Shown here in pieces: positions 45,301-55,049 of a stretch of 55,049 bases of DNA. The stretch covers positions 670,271-725,319 of the forward strand of contig BJOX01000060.1 in the NCBI GenBank assembly GCA_009731375.1, written 5' to 3'. The stretch is from Paulinella micropora. Lineage: Eukaryota > Cercozoa > Imbricatea > Euglyphida. Position 1 is the stretch's first letter. Each line of letters starts with the position of its first letter. Below the pieces are notes generated by a model that saw only the letters and a list, made by a program, of their open reading frames with translations, was not told the DNA's origin and did no database searches. Both the position numbers and the translations under genes were made by a program.

Positions 45301-46625
45301 CTGCTGCTACCGGGCGCGCTGGACGGCCCGGCGCTGACCCCGGCCCACTTCCAGCGCCTGGGCCGGCTCCTCCGGGCACGCCTCGCGGCGGGGCTCGGGC
45401 CCGCGGGCCGGCGCCTCGTCCTCGTCCACTACTGGCTGCGGCTCACCCTCACCGTGCGCAAGAGCTAGTGCTTCTAACTCACGGCCTGCCAGCCCGCAGG
45501 CGCTCTGGTGTGCGAGCTGCTGCCGAACCTCGACCGCCGCTCGGAACACGGTCGCCACCTTTTCCCTGGCTTCTCCGAGCTGCTGCGGCAGTTGCTACTG
45601 CCGGACGGCTTGCTGTGGTGCGAGGACTGGTGCGAGCCCGCCGGCGAGCACGCGTACGCGCTCAGGCCGCACGTCACGCCGGCCGTGCTGGGGCACGTGC
45701 TCAGCGACCTCTGAGGGCTCGGCGGGGGCTCCGCCGGCTGCACGCGCTGCGCCCCTGGCGCCGGGCCACCCGCGCCCAAGCGCCGACGCCCACCCTCTGG
45801 GTCGTCGACGAGCTGTCCTTGTTCAGTCCGGCGGGCCTGCTGCGCCTCCTGGACGTGCTGGCCAGGCTCGCCCCCTCGGTGGCGGGCCTGCTCCTGCTCG
45901 GGGACAGCGCCCAGCTGCCGTCCATGGGGCATGGCTGCGTGCTGGCGCTGGCCCAACGCCTCTTCCCCGCCTGCTGCGCGTGCCTGGACACCGTCAGGCG
46001 CGGGCAGGCCGGCGCCGGCGGCCTCACGCAGGTGCAGCGCCTGGCGCGGACGCTGCGCCCGGCGGCCGACCCCCGCGGCGTAGCGGAAGTGCGCGCCTGG
46101 CCCGACGCAGTCCTGGCCCGCTTCCGCCTGCACGTGGGCCCCGACGAGCTGCGCGAGCTGGCCCTCGGCTGGTTCAGGCAGTACGAGCCCCCCGGGGGGG
46201 TGACCAGCGGGGCTGCGCCAGCTCGCGACCGTGCGGGCGCAGGAAAGGAAACTGCTCAACGAGTGGCTGGCGGGGGCCGCCGGCGCCGTCCGGACGGCCG
46301 ACGGCGCCCCGGCCCTGCGGCCGGGACTCAATGTCAGGCTGAAGGCGCCCCGCAGCTGCCCCGCGAGGCGGCTCCTGGCGCAGGCGGCGCGTGTCTTTGT
46401 CGAGCAGGGGGACCTGTGTGCCGAGAAGGTCAGTGGCGCCCACGCCCAGGTGCTCACGGCCACGGTGGAGGCCCCCCACGACGTAGCCTCTCCCCCCGCC
46501 GCGGCCGAGCCGGGGGTCGAGCCGGAGGAGGCCCCCCCACGACGTAGCCTCTCCCCCCGCCGCGGCCGAGCCGGGGGCCGAGCCGGAGGAGGCCACCTAC
46601 GACGTAGCCTCCCTTCCGCGCTAGT
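45262..46625 (+). pseudogene. SF1 (RecD-like) helicase relic
   Basis: Divergent from the minus ORF. An ATG at 45262 opens 68 codons to TAG. In-frame stops (45466, 45475) could be removed by a 39-nt intron with GTGCGC donor, TTCTAAC branch-like site and CCAG acceptor. The frame continues to TGA at 45712 and then changes. The next frame holds WVVDELSLFS (Walker B / motif II) and LLLLGDSAQLPSMGHG (motif III), the signature of SF1B/RecD-type helicases, followed by an Arg-rich region (LARTLRP). A third frame from about 46231 ends at 46622-46624. A Walker A GxxGxGK(S/T) is not found upstream, so the ATPase is incomplete here. Confidence 0.5.
46468..46612. repeat. ~67-bp tandem repeat, two copies and a partial
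   Basis: GAGGCCCCCCACGACGTAGC then CTCTCCCCCCGCCGCGGCCG and AGCCGGGG recurs from 46470, 46535 and 46598. It sits in the C-terminal part of the helicase reading and disturbs its frame. Confidence 0.88.
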
Positions 46626-46923
46626 TCACCACGCGGCGCAGGGTGCTTCCCCCCAACCCAGCTCCGCCTGCCATCGTTCGCTCCCCAGCGGGCGGCAAAA
46701 AGTAAAGAAATATGAGTTTTGACTAGCTCCAGGGGAAGGGCCGGCCCGCGTGTTATGATGTTTTTAATGTTTCGTCCGGAGCCCCTCCGGTTTCTCCGGC
46801 CGCGGTCACAGTAGAAGACAGCCCCGAGGTGCTCACAGGGGTGGGCAGTGCAGGGCGGGAGGGCGGCAGGCACCGGGCAGTTGGGGGGAGGGGCGGAGTG
46901 GGGGGCGCGGCGGCGGCCACCGC

Positions 46924-47049
<126 letters not shown>

Positions 47050-47059
47050 NNNNNNNNNN

Positions 47060-47680
47060 GCCGCCCGCCGCCCGTGGCCACCCGCCCGGTGCCTGCCACC
47101 CGCCCGCCGCCCGCGGCCCCCCCAGTCAGTACTTCCACCCGCCAGCCACACAAAACCAGTCCCCTCCCGGCCTGTCACGTGCACGAGTCCGCGTCCTGCA
47201 TCGAGGACCGTCCGTCAGCGGCCCTAGTCTAGCATACCTTCTGCATCTGCACGCGAGACACCCCGTGCGTCTGCATGCAGGCAGAGAATACCACCTGCCG
47301 CTGTTACAACAAAGTTATGCCAACCGGCGCCAGCCGAGCACGCTAGGGTCTGCGGGGCCAGCACGCGCATCCTGCTAGCACCGGCTCAGCGTCACCGGTT
47401 TTAGCGCCTCCGCCTGGTTTTAGCGGACTTTCAAGATGATGATCATCTGATGGTAATTGACATTGTATTTAATTTCTGAGTAAAGTAACTGAATTTCTGA
47501 TTTCAAGTTTGACGCAAACACTTTCATTGATAATACAAAAATACTTGCCACTGTGGCGTAGAAATAATTATGATTATTAGATAACTCTGACTAATCTTTT
47601 TTGTGGTTAGTTACATAACGTTAATCACGTGAGCGATATAGCAACTGTATAACAGTGCTGCTGCTACAACTCAGTACGGG
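47060..47680. other. GC-rich then AT-rich flank, no gene seen
   Basis: 47060-47400 has CCCGCC and short repeats (GTTTTAGCG twice near 47398). 47430-47660 is AT-rich with no open frame. It contains the likely 3' boundary of the downstream retrotransposon. Confidence 0.5.
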
Positions 47681-47689
47681 GGACGTGCC

Positions 47690-47937
47690 AACTTTTATTG
47701 ATTTTGCTAAAATTATTGTACAATGAGAAAGACAGTATTCCCACCCAAACCCGTAGCGGTTGCGGGGCGCCTGCACTACGACCACCAACATCAGGGACAC
47801 CGACTAAGCGGGTTTGATGGCTGGGGGAGCATTTGGCCTTGAGCGAATGGCAGCCCGCTAGGATCTGTGCGCAAACGGTCCGGAGACACAGATGCACGTC
47901 GTAGAAAGGGTAGAGATAGAGAAGGAGAGAGAGAGAT

Positions 47938-47984
<47 letters not shown>

Positions 47985-49040
47985 ACGAAAGAGATAGAGA
48001 GAAAGAGAGCGAGAGAGAAAGAACGAGAGAGAAAGGACGACAGAGAGAAGGGACAGCCGATAGCCTACAGGAACCTCCCGACCAACACACAAACCTAGTA
48101 ACCGGCTGGCACAGGCCAATTCAGACCGGGAAGAATCTTCCCGGAAGCGAAGCAGCCAACACGTCCCGGCGCATCTGGGCCCATTCGTCCAGGTCGAAGC
48201 GGGACTCCCATCCAGCGCCAATCCATGGGCGACCAGTCGTAGACACACCGATCCTGACTCGAGCAGGCCCACAGGGCACCAGCTGAATCGCAGGAACGCC
48301 AGAGAGAGAGAGCGCAACAAGGAAGAGAGAAAGAGAGGGGGGCCGGTCGTAGAGGAGAAAGAGAGGGAACAGAGTGAAAGTGATCCCACAAGGGAGCGCG
48401 GTCCAAGGCAAGAGGCCGCGCTTAAGCCTGGTCCGTCCGTCCCACCCTGGAAACATCCCCCCCACAGACCAGGAAACCAGCAGAGACGCTGGAAATTTGA
48501 AAAAACCGAATCCCGACAAGAGAGAGAAGACAGAAGAAGAAGCACAGTCAACCCTAGACGAGTCCTCCATCCCCATGACTATGCAGCTCCCTGAGAAGGG
48601 GGGGACACAGACAGGACGGATTACCCTCCCAGAGACTCAAAGCGGGCGGAGGCTAGGTCGGGAGAAAAAAGAGGCGGAAGGCTGGAGGGGGGGGGGGAGA
48701 GGAATTCAAAACTCTAGCCAGGGCTAGGCCCCTTCGGTTCCGTGGCCCCGAGGAGAGGTGGGATTCGATGGGGAGTCAAGGGTGGGAGGAAAAGGAGACT
48801 CCATAGGCAAGCTAGTGTGCCAGTGGGTCGTCTGACTTGCTGGTGGGCTAAGCGAGCCACAGGAGACCCTCTCCTCCCACATCTACGGGATCGGTGCGAT
48901 GGATTTTCGTCCCCCCTTGGACTCAGCTTCGGTGGGATACCTTGGGCCTCTGGTGGACTTCCTTCTCCGCCTCTCCGCTCGCCTCCCGCCTCTGGACAAA
49001 GCAACAAAGGGGACCAGGTAGGGCGAAGGAGCACGCCCAC
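47690..49040 (-). other. 3' UTR of the retrotransposon
   Basis: No conserved frame; a minus-strand 295-codon opening (48551-47664) is Ser/Leu-rich owing to the GA/CT repeat and is not a gene. The poly(A)-signal-like AATAAA lies near its end and no long poly(A) tail follows. Confidence 0.6.
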
Positions 49041-52000
49041 CTACTGAGGGGGGAGGAAAGGAGGGTTTGGAGGAGGTCCCGCAGGGAAATGGTGAAGGAA
49101 ATTCCAAGTCTGGATGATATGCTCATGGCAAATCCTGGTTAGGCCTTGGTAGATCTGCTGCGCGATGCTCTTGGAGAAATGGAAGCACAGTTCGTCAAAT
49201 GAGGCTTGGGAGATGTATCCTCTCGCCCCCATTGCGATCATAATAAGATTGGTAGACATTGGACGTCTCCTAATGGTCTGCCTGCTTATCGCTTCTTCCA
49301 GCGGGAGGTATCGGTGATCATAGATCGCCCGCGGGTTATATCCCCACGCCTGATGGGACTTCCAGGGGATAGCTGGCCAGGTGCTGGGCGGGTCTTCTCC
49401 CCGAAACGCATTTGGGTCCTTCGGTCGGTAAGGGGGGTTCACCCGACGTCCATCTCGGTCCCAGGTATCCCGCCGATCGTCTGGCGACTGTCTCGCGGGG
49501 AGACAGGAGTCATCTTCGCGGACCAGCCATTGATCCTCCCGGGTCGTGTAGTCTATCAGGGTAACGTGGTTTGATCTTCGAGAGGCGGTGACCAGCAGGT
49601 CTATCTTGTGCGAAAAACCCGGTCCCGCCATGTCCACCATCACCTGCGCGGCGGGGTGAATGAAAGCCGGCGAGAGAGGTGGGGCAAGAAGGGGGGCTCC
49701 CTCCGGGGCGGGGAGACCTGCGTCCGCACGAGGGGGGGCACTATCTTGCTTCGGTCGAGGGAAGGCTCCCTCCTCCCCGATGATGAAGACTTTGCAGTCC
49801 GGTGCTATGCCATCGTCGTTGTCTGACCGCTCCAAGCAGCTGCGGATCCACTGTCTGCATTTGGAGTGCCGCTGATCCAGTAGAGACTTGAGGGCCTCCG
49901 AGTGGAAGGAGGACTTTGAGAGCAAGTAGTGGCTGATGCTCCCAGTGACCCTGCAGCCATACGGGCAGGAGGTCGAGGTGGCCCCCTTGGTAATCACAGT
50001 GCTGACCCTCGCCGGAGTGGGCCAGACATCTAGCTGGCATTTGAGTACTATGGCTACCTCTCTCACTGAAAGGCCGCCGTTGGGTTGAAGGAAATGGTTG
50101 GTAATGGCTTGGAAGGGTCTGCGTATTTCCGAGCGGATCCCCCATGTTAGGCCGAAGCGGGGCGCCACTTTGAATTTATTAGCGTCTTCCGAGCATCTCT
50201 GGCGAAGCTTCCATAGGTTGTAGGAGGTCCAATTCTTCTTGACTTGGGCGATGGCTTGGTCTACTGACCCTGGAGCGACAGTCTCCTTGGTGAGAAAGTT
50301 AGTGACGGAGAGAACGACTGGGACCTCTAGTGCGTTCCATTCGAAGCGGGCCGGGGGAACGTCATATGCCTCCCTGAATCGGGCAAGGCTGTGTTCTGCA
50401 TCGGATCGCTGCTGTCGCCCGTCGGGCCATGACGAGTCACTTACATGCCCTGGAGGGATGCGCGGGTTAATGCCAATGCCCAGTGCTCTGCAGGCGCGGA
50501 TCCAATGAAGTACCATAAGTCCGTCGCGGCGATCCTCCTTGAGCAGATGCAGGTGACCTTGCCATCCAAGGAAAGGCTGGTCTGGGGGGTCCGGAAGCTT
50601 GGGGCACTGCTTGTTGATGTCCTCTGGTATGGGGGCTTCGTCCCTGAGAGCGCCCCTGTTCACAGCGTTGACGTACCGCGGGTAGAAAGCTGGAATGATG
50701 CAGTCGGTGGGGACCTCCACCCCGTGGAAAACGGAGTGCATTCGCCATATGTCCGGTGGATGAATCGGTGGATGCATCAGTGGCGGGCGCGGTCCGCCGT
50801 CCCCTGCCCATCTGAACGAGAAGCGCGTGCTTGGCGGCTGTGGGGGGCAAGAGCTCTTGGGAGCAGCTCGGCGACCACGGAGGGGGAGACGCTGGGGACA
50901 GAGATCCTTGTTCCTGGGGAAGTAATAATCCCACGCTAGGCGTAGATGCGCATCCACCGCGTATTGAACGTATGGATCGGTCGAAAGGAGGCATTTGATA
51001 AACACCGTGAAAGTTCGCAGGTAGTACCGGGTGGAGAACTGGTGAAGGCCGAATCCTCCCCCTCCTCCTATGGGGCCGTAAAGCACCGCGTTTGGAATCT
51101 CCTGGGGAGACAGCTGAAGAGTCTCCCGGATATGGTCCCGAAAAGCTGTGTCTAGGTCCCGAAGCAACTTCTGGGGGAAGGGGGTCCACCCGAAGGAAAA
51201 ATCTAGGATGCTGGTGAGGAGACACGTGAGGGCTTTCCTTTTCCTTGCAAGCGAGAGGTCGAGGCTGTGTATCAACCGGGCAGTAGCCACGAACCTTGAA
51301 ATCGCGTAGTCTCTTTGGATCTGCGGGTTATTGTTGCCGTCGGTGTGGAGCCCCAGGGACCGAAAGACTTCAATTGCCGAACGGTTTCTAATCACGGTGG
51401 GGGGGCACGTCGAGTCCCGGCCGGGTGCAGTGAGAGAAATCGGGACAGCGTAGACACCTTTGCCCTCTTCACTAACCAGGCAGATGACAGAGCATTTTTC
51501 CGCCGCACAGATCTGGCGTGCGGCCCTAAGTTGCGTATAAAGAAGTGAGAAGCCCTTTTGTGCCTCGGGAATGTAGAGCTCCGGTGGACCATCCCCTCCT
51601 AGGGCTGCCCAGTTATCGTCCGCAAATTTGTGATCTGCAGTCAACGGGGGCCTCAGGGGGTAGACGGAGGTGTTCTGGGAGCGGTCGCTGCTAGTGCCAT
51701 CGTAGAACCGGTATCCTGCTGGCATAAATTGCTGGGCAGGGCACAAGCGGGTAAGGTATTCGTCGAGAACCCCGTATGTGCCCGGGCTGAGCGATCCACC
51801 TTGAGGGATCCCTCGGGAGCGGTGAATTTCGTCCGGCAAAACAGCAGACTTCCCTGTAGAGTCCGGGACCTTGAGCTTGAGCGGGGAGTCTTTGAACCGA
51901 TGGCGGAGGAAAGCAAACAGCTCGGGGAACTCCCCCTCCTGAGCCACCACATGGGAGTACGCTTCGCAGATGTAAGTGAGCTCCGCGCGGTCAAACGCCT

Positions 52001-55000
52001 TGCGGATGTCAGTGGAGAAGATGATAAGCGTCTTTTTCTTACCTGTAATCTTGGGGGCTGCCCGTAAATCGGCCAACATCAACCGCAGCACCATGTTCCA
52101 TTCATCGCACCCACTCACAGTTGTTGTGTTGGCTTTAGAAGTCTTCCGGATGCACCCTGTGTGGAGCTTGAAGGACTCAACCCGAAAAGTGACGAGTTTT
52201 TCGTAGAGGTTGAGGATCGCGTTCGAAACCGTGATGCCCCGCCAGTCGGATACATTTGCGCCTGTCCCAGTCCCCTTCCAAATCTGGCTGAGAATCCCCG
52301 GCTTCCAGTCCTTTGGTAATCTCTTCTCCTTCCAGCAATGGGAGAAGAAAGATCCTAATTGGATCTTCGCGTCTTGCGAGAGGAGCTTGAAGATGTCGGG
52401 GGGTATACCATCGTCTCCCGGAGCAGGACCCTTTTTGGCCTGAATTGCATGCTCGATTTCACCCAACGAGAGCGGCCGACGAGCCAGATCGAGCGCCTGC
52501 TCTCGAGAGAGCGGGGGGGGGAGGCACTTGAAGATATTGACGAATTGCTTGACCCGGTCCCCAGGAATATGAGACTCTTGGAACGGCCCTACAAGGAGAA
52601 GCCGTCCGTTGGAGTCTCGGGGCGGGGCCGAGCGCAGCCTCTCCCACTCCCGAATCCTCTGTAGCCGGGTCACTCTTCTTAGGACCGCCCACTTGGCGAG
52701 GCGGTCTGCACACTCATTTAGACGGAAGGTCCACTCAAAACTGCGTTCTTGGTGGGACTTGACCCAGTGGAAAGAGATCGGAGCAGTCTGCACGTGAAAG
52801 CGAAAGATGGCATCCCATAGGGGGGGCTTCGACCGCGTCTTGAACAGTTCGTGGGCCTCCCCTTCCAGATTCGCGTCCGATAGGGCCCGGTAGTCGGTGT
52901 AGACATGGACTCGCCGGGGCCTCCAGGCCATCTCCCGGATGAATTGGAGGCCCCCTGCCATAACTGCCAACACTTCCTGTTCACCACTAGAGGCTGGATT
53001 GTCCGCGTTGCCGTAGATGGCGATAATATCGCGATTGTAGAATAGGAAAGCCCCGAAGCCCGCAGCGTTGCCATGTTCGGGAAAGCAGGATCCATCGGTA
53101 ACGAGGATAGCGTCCCATGGTGACAGGGAGCCTGGAGACAGCTCGTCAGGTCGATCGAGGCGCGGCGCAAGGCGAGCAACAGGGAACCGTTGTTGGAATT
53201 CGTCAGGGAGCGAGCTGAGGCGCAGAGCAAACGCGTTGGATTGGAGTCGGATGATCAGGCCCCGGGTGTCCTCTCCGTTAGGAAGGTGGATACCCAGGTA
53301 CTCCCCTGCTTCAGCTTCCAGGAACTCCATAAGCTTGGGAACCAAGTCAACGGGAGGGGCTGTATACACATCCTGAAGGGGAAGGTTGGCAGTATCCCAT
53401 CTCTTAAGCTCATCTGAATTACGGTTCGGTCTCCGTTCGTTGTCATCCTCCGGCGGGAACTGCACTGTGTACTGGCGAAGGGACGGTGCCTTGTGGGCAT
53501 TCATGAGGGACCTCATCCCTTCCACCCCCGCCTGAAGGGCTACCTCGGCAGATGACTGGATGACAGATTCCGTCTCACTGGGGAGAAGGGAAAGGGGGGC
53601 AGGATCCACATTACCTCGGAACACCAGATTGGTGAAATGCCCCTTGTCGATAACCTCCCCCGGTCTGAGGATCGGCGCACGGAGCCTGTCGCTTCCGAGA
53701 AGGAGCTCTCTCTGGTTATATTTGGAGTCCTCTGGGGGGGTCCATAGTGTAGCTCCAGGCCCCATCACTTGGTGAAGTCGGCGCTCCTCGTCTGCCAGGT
53801 CGGAGACACGTGTGCGGTAGAGGTCTGCATAGTGCTCCCGGAGAGCTTCGGGCGGGGGGGACTCCATGGCTGAGTCCGCTTGGACACGGAGGAGGAATTT
53901 GTGCTGATTACGGTCAAAGGCTTGGTTGTGGCGAAACCTATCCGGTCTCTTAGACTCCCTCTTGACGCGCTTGATGTCCTCGAGTCGAGAGTTAATCTTG
54001 CGTCTGGCCTTGGCAAGGACCTTCAGAGCGTCGGGCAGGAGACGTGATAACTCCAGCGGGTCATCCGACGACGTCTCATCCAGGATGTGCCCCACCAGAT
54101 CCCCTTCCATTCGAAGCGTACGGCAAATGCTCATCCAGAGCCTGGATAAATGGGATCCGGGGTCCCTCGGAACCTGTCTCTGGAGGCCCCTCGTGATGGA
54201 TTGCAGGGCAGTTAGCATGCGGGGTACCTTCGTTATCTTCCGCCTGGACTTAGGGGGTCTGGGCTGCCGCCTGCTCAATGGTGGAGGAGGCGGCTGAGCG
54301 TCCTGAATGACACTTGGCAGAGCAAGGCTAGGGACAGCCGGGGGAGCAGTGTCGTTCTCTATAGGTGCGGCAGCAACTGCGGCTTGGATGGCCTGCTTCA
54401 ACGAAGCCTGGGGGGGCTGGGCCGTCCGCATGCTCTCTTCCATACACTGCTGGAAACTATCCCGCTGAGCTTGCGTCCACCTCTTGGGCTCCACTAGAGG
54501 CAGCGGGGGAGACCCGGAGACCACCGGGGCGACAATTCCATCAGGCCGGGCTTCCCTTCCCTCCGGACTCCGGGAAGAGGGGAGGGGGGGGGCTGGGCTG
54601 TCGGCTAGAGAAGGGGGGGGGAGAGCAGACTCGATGATTTCTTCTACAGAGGAGGGGAGGGGCGGTGGACCCGGGAAACGATCGAAGCTGCCAGGCGGGG
54701 AGGAGGGGGGAGAGTCAACCGGGGCGTCGAGCGAGAGGAATTGACGCTCTAGCCGATCCCGGGCGATGTCTACTCGGGCCTGAATCCAGCGCTGCAGGGG
54801 GGGGGCCTCCAGGCGGTGAGACGCGATAGATTGAACAAGCCGCTCTTCCCTACTGAGGTGCGACAATGCAGTGATGGCGTCCTCCTCGTCCTCACTATCT
54901 CCCTCTGGCAACCCTTGCTCCTCCGGAGGATCCATCTGAGGGTCACTTTCCTGAGGACTCCAAAGGATGAGGCCGACAACGATCCAGGCCGAGGCCTTTG

Positions 55001-55049
55001 CGAGGATCCAGTCGGGTCGAAAAAACTCCTCAGGGCCAAAAGGCGCTTC
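49041..55049 (-). CDS. Retrotransposon polyprotein: RNase H, RT, zinc finger, RLE endonuclease
   Basis: 1964 codons from ATG 54935 to the stop at 49041; the frame is also open for the 38 codons up to 55049, so the true start may lie outside. Residues 1-600 are Pro-rich and charged. RNase H ~605-745: VTDGSCFPEHG, GEQEVLAVMAGGL, HVYTDYRALSD, WVKSHQ and NECADRLAKW supply the acidic catalytic set. RT ~860-1200: DWRGITVSN, FSTDIRKAFDRAEL, GIPQGGSLSPG, FADDNWAALGG (catalytic ADD). Zinc-like CPYGC-x7-H ~1657 lacks the usual last Cys. The endonuclease candidate at ~1778, KIDLLVTASRRSNHVTLID, fits a PD-(D/E)xK-like spacing. No internal stop or frameshift, so this copy may be recent and coding-competent. 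Confidence 0.88.
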   Translation of the reverse strand, partial: EAPFGPEEFFRPDWILAKASAWIVVGLILWSPQESDPQMDPPEEQGLPEGDSEDEEDAITALSHLSREERLVQSIASHRLEAPPLQRWIQARVDIARDRLERQFLSLDAPVDSPPSSPPGSFDRFPGPPPLPSSVEEIIESALPPPSLADSPAPPLPSSRSPEGREARPDGIVAPVVSGSPPLPLVEPKRWTQAQRDSFQQCMEESMRTAQPPQASLKQAIQAAVAAAPIENDTAPPAVPSLALPSVIQDAQPPPPPLSRRQPRPPKSRRKITKVPRMLTALQSITRGLQRQVPRDPGSHLSRLWMSICRTLRMEGDLVGHILDETSSDDPLELSRLLPDALKVLAKARRKINSRLEDIKRVKRESKRPDRFRHNQAFDRNQHKFLLRVQADSAMESPPPEALREHYADLYRTRVSDLADEERRLHQVMGPGATLWTPPEDSKYNQRELLLGSDRLRAPILRPGEVIDKGHFTNLVFRGNVDPAPLSLLPSETESVIQSSAEVALQAGVEGMRSLMNAHKAPSLRQYTVQFPPEDDNERRPNRNSDELKRWDTANLPLQDVYTAPPVDLVPKLMEFLEAEAGEYLGIHLPNGEDTRGLIIRLQSNAFALRLSSLPDEFQQRFPVARLAPRLDRPDELSPGSLSPWDAILVTDGSCFPEHGNAAGFGAFLFYNRDIIAIYGNADNPASSGEQEVLAVMAGGLQFIREMAWRPRRVHVYTDYRALSDANLEGEAHELFKTRSKPPLWDAIFRFHVQTAPISFHWVKSHQERSFEWTFRLNECADRLAKWAVLRRVTRLQRIREWERLRSAPPRDSNGRLLLVGPFQESHIPGDRVKQFVNIFKCLPPPLSREQALDLARRPLSLGEIEHAIQAKKGPAPGDDGIPPDIFKLLSQDAKIQLGSFFSHCWKEKRLPKDWKPGILSQIWKGTGTGANVSDWRGITVSNAILNLYEKLVTFRVESFKLHTGCIRKTSKANTTTVSGCDEWNMVLRLMLADLRAAPKITGKKKTLIIFSTDIRKAFDRAELTYICEAYSHVVAQEGEFPELFAFLRHRFKDSPLKLKVPDSTGKSAVLPDEIHRSRGIPQGGSLSPGTYGVLDEYLTRLCPAQQFMPAGYRFYDGTSSDRSQNTSVYPLRPPLTADHKFADDNWAALGGDGPPELYIPEAQKGFSLLYTQLRAARQICAAEKCSVICLVSEEGKGVYAVPISLTAPGRDSTCPPTVIRNRSAIEVFRSLGLHTDGNNNPQIQRDYAISRFVATARLIHSLDLSLARKRKALTCLLTSILDFSFGWTPFPQKLLRDLDTAFRDHIRETLQLSPQEIPNAVLYGPIGGGGGFGLHQFSTRYYLRTFTVFIKCLLSTDPYVQYAVDAHLRLAWDYYFPRNKDLCPQRLPLRGRRAAPKSSCPPQPPSTRFSFRWAGDGGPRPPLMHPPIHPPDIWRMHSVFHGVEVPTDCIIPAFYPRYVNAVNRGALRDEAPIPEDINKQCPKLPDPPDQPFLGWQGHLHLLKEDRRDGLMVLHWIRACRALGIGINPRIPPGHVSDSSWPDGRQQRSDAEHSLARFREAYDVPPARFEWNALEVPVVLSVTNFLTKETVAPGSVDQAIAQVKKNWTSYNLWKLRQRCSEDANKFKVAPRFGLTWGIRSEIRRPFQAITNHFLQPNGGLSVREVAIVLKCQLDVWPTPARVSTVITKGATSTSCPYGCRVTGSISHYLLSKSSFHSEALKSLLDQRHSKCRQWIRSCLERSDNDDGIAPDCKVFIIGEEGAFPRPKQDSAPPRADAGLPAPEGAPLLAPPLSPAFIHPAAQVMVDMAGPGFSHKIDLLVTASRRSNHVTLIDYTTREDQWLVREDDSCLPARQSPDDRRDTWDRDGRRVNPPYRPKDPNAFRGEDPPSTWPAIPWKSHQAWGYNPRAIYDHRYLPLEEAISRQTIRRRPMSTNLIMIAMGARGYISQASFDELCFHFSKSIAQQIYQGLTRICHEHIIQTWNFLHHFPAGPPPNPPFLPPQ

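Larger units (their letters stand above)
42655..46720. other. GC-rich island, candidate foreign insertion
   Basis: Base composition changes sharply at both edges, from T-rich DNA on the left to AT-rich DNA after a poly-C zone on the right. The island carries two large divergent readings and no microsatellite. It starts where the next H3 exon should be. Candidate origin: an integrated large DNA virus or other transferred DNA; the alternative is a GC-biased host gene pair. Confidence 0.5.
47683..55049 (-). mobile_element. Non-LTR retrotransposon with RNase H upstream of RT and a restriction-like endonuclease
   Basis: It reads from the window edge to about 47683: one long ORF, then a 3' UTR of about 1.35 kb (49040-47690) with a GA repeat (47912-48062), ending near CAATAAAA (47693-47700, minus strand). 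Endonuclease C-terminal to RT is the arrangement of early-branching RLE-type elements (R2, NeSL, Utopia and related clades). From memory, RNase H ahead of RT has been described for oomycete Utopia elements; clade membership here is inference. No target site or 5' end is visible. Confidence 0.8.

Noticed and set aside
47683-49040. Insertion of the retrotransposon into a U2 snRNA gene
   Set aside because: I looked for U2-like sequence near the 3' end (47.4-47.7 kb) and saw none. The 5' end is outside the window.
49206-54744. Plus-strand ORFs opposite the retrotransposon
   Set aside because: They lie antisense to a 1964-codon frame with clear RNase H, RT and endonuclease motifs and show no domain of their own.

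Overview
This window is eukaryotic nuclear DNA. Coding blocks are bounded by GT/AG-like splice sites, a histone H3 gene is split by introns, there are remnants of three kinds of retrotransposon, and well over 20 kb is tri- and tetranucleotide microsatellite. I see no operons, bacterial ribosome-binding sites, rRNA genes or CRISPR arrays. The organism cannot be named from sequence alone. A microbial eukaryote (alga or other protist) is my best inference, from the intron-rich H3 with non-animal residues (REIRKYQKSTDLL) and from a non-LTR element with RNase H placed before the reverse transcriptase. There are twelve N gaps (263-1043, 4515-5369, 7179-8138, 11378-11404, 14677-15593, 17542-17696, 24069-24078, 25270-25279, 29392-29657, 31398-32028, 41870-41879, 47050-47059), mostly beside low-complexity DNA, so distances are approximate.

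Layout. 1-3309 (minus): a LINE-type retrotransposon with an RRM-like N-terminus and an APE/EEP endonuclease; a piece of reverse transcriptase survives beyond a gap at 1-262. 3310-5553: flank, an (AAT)n run and a tRNA-like sequence with a CCA end. 5554-20900: about 15 kb of microsatellite (ATG, CA, CTAT, ATAC/TATG, CAA, GAA/GAG, GATA, TTTTC) carrying small non-microsatellite modules that recur inside the arrays, plus one exon-like block encoding an in-frame Gln-rich repeat (13395-13687). 20903-22810: AT-rich DNA with two families of palindromic repeats, TAGTGATSATCACTA-like and TTTCAATGCATGCATTGAAA-like.

23318-31055 (minus): two multi-exon genes. One encodes a class I SAM-dependent methyltransferase fragment. 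The other is an unrecognised acidic and Lys/Glu-rich protein with at least eight exons, whose introns are filled with the ATGCAT palindrome family. 32156-33725 (plus): a broken Ty3/Gypsy pol (RNase H plus integrase N-terminus). 33726-37785: noncoding DNA, hairpins and more microsatellite.

37786-42462 (plus): the most striking locus, a histone H3 gene whose small exons sit between microsatellites. The exon covering the H3 K27-K36 region is present as 17 complete copies plus one partial copy, in a 130-bp tandem array; each copy has its own splice acceptor and donor. The C-terminal H3 exons are not seen. The sequence changes abruptly at about 42655 into a very GC-rich island (to about 46720) with a frame-broken Cys-rich secreted-type ORF (minus) and a frame-broken SF1/RecD-like helicase ORF (plus). 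A 125-base poly-C run follows. 47680-55049 (minus): a large non-LTR retrotransposon with one 1964-codon ORF (RNase H, RT, zinc finger, restriction-like endonuclease) that remains open to the window edge.
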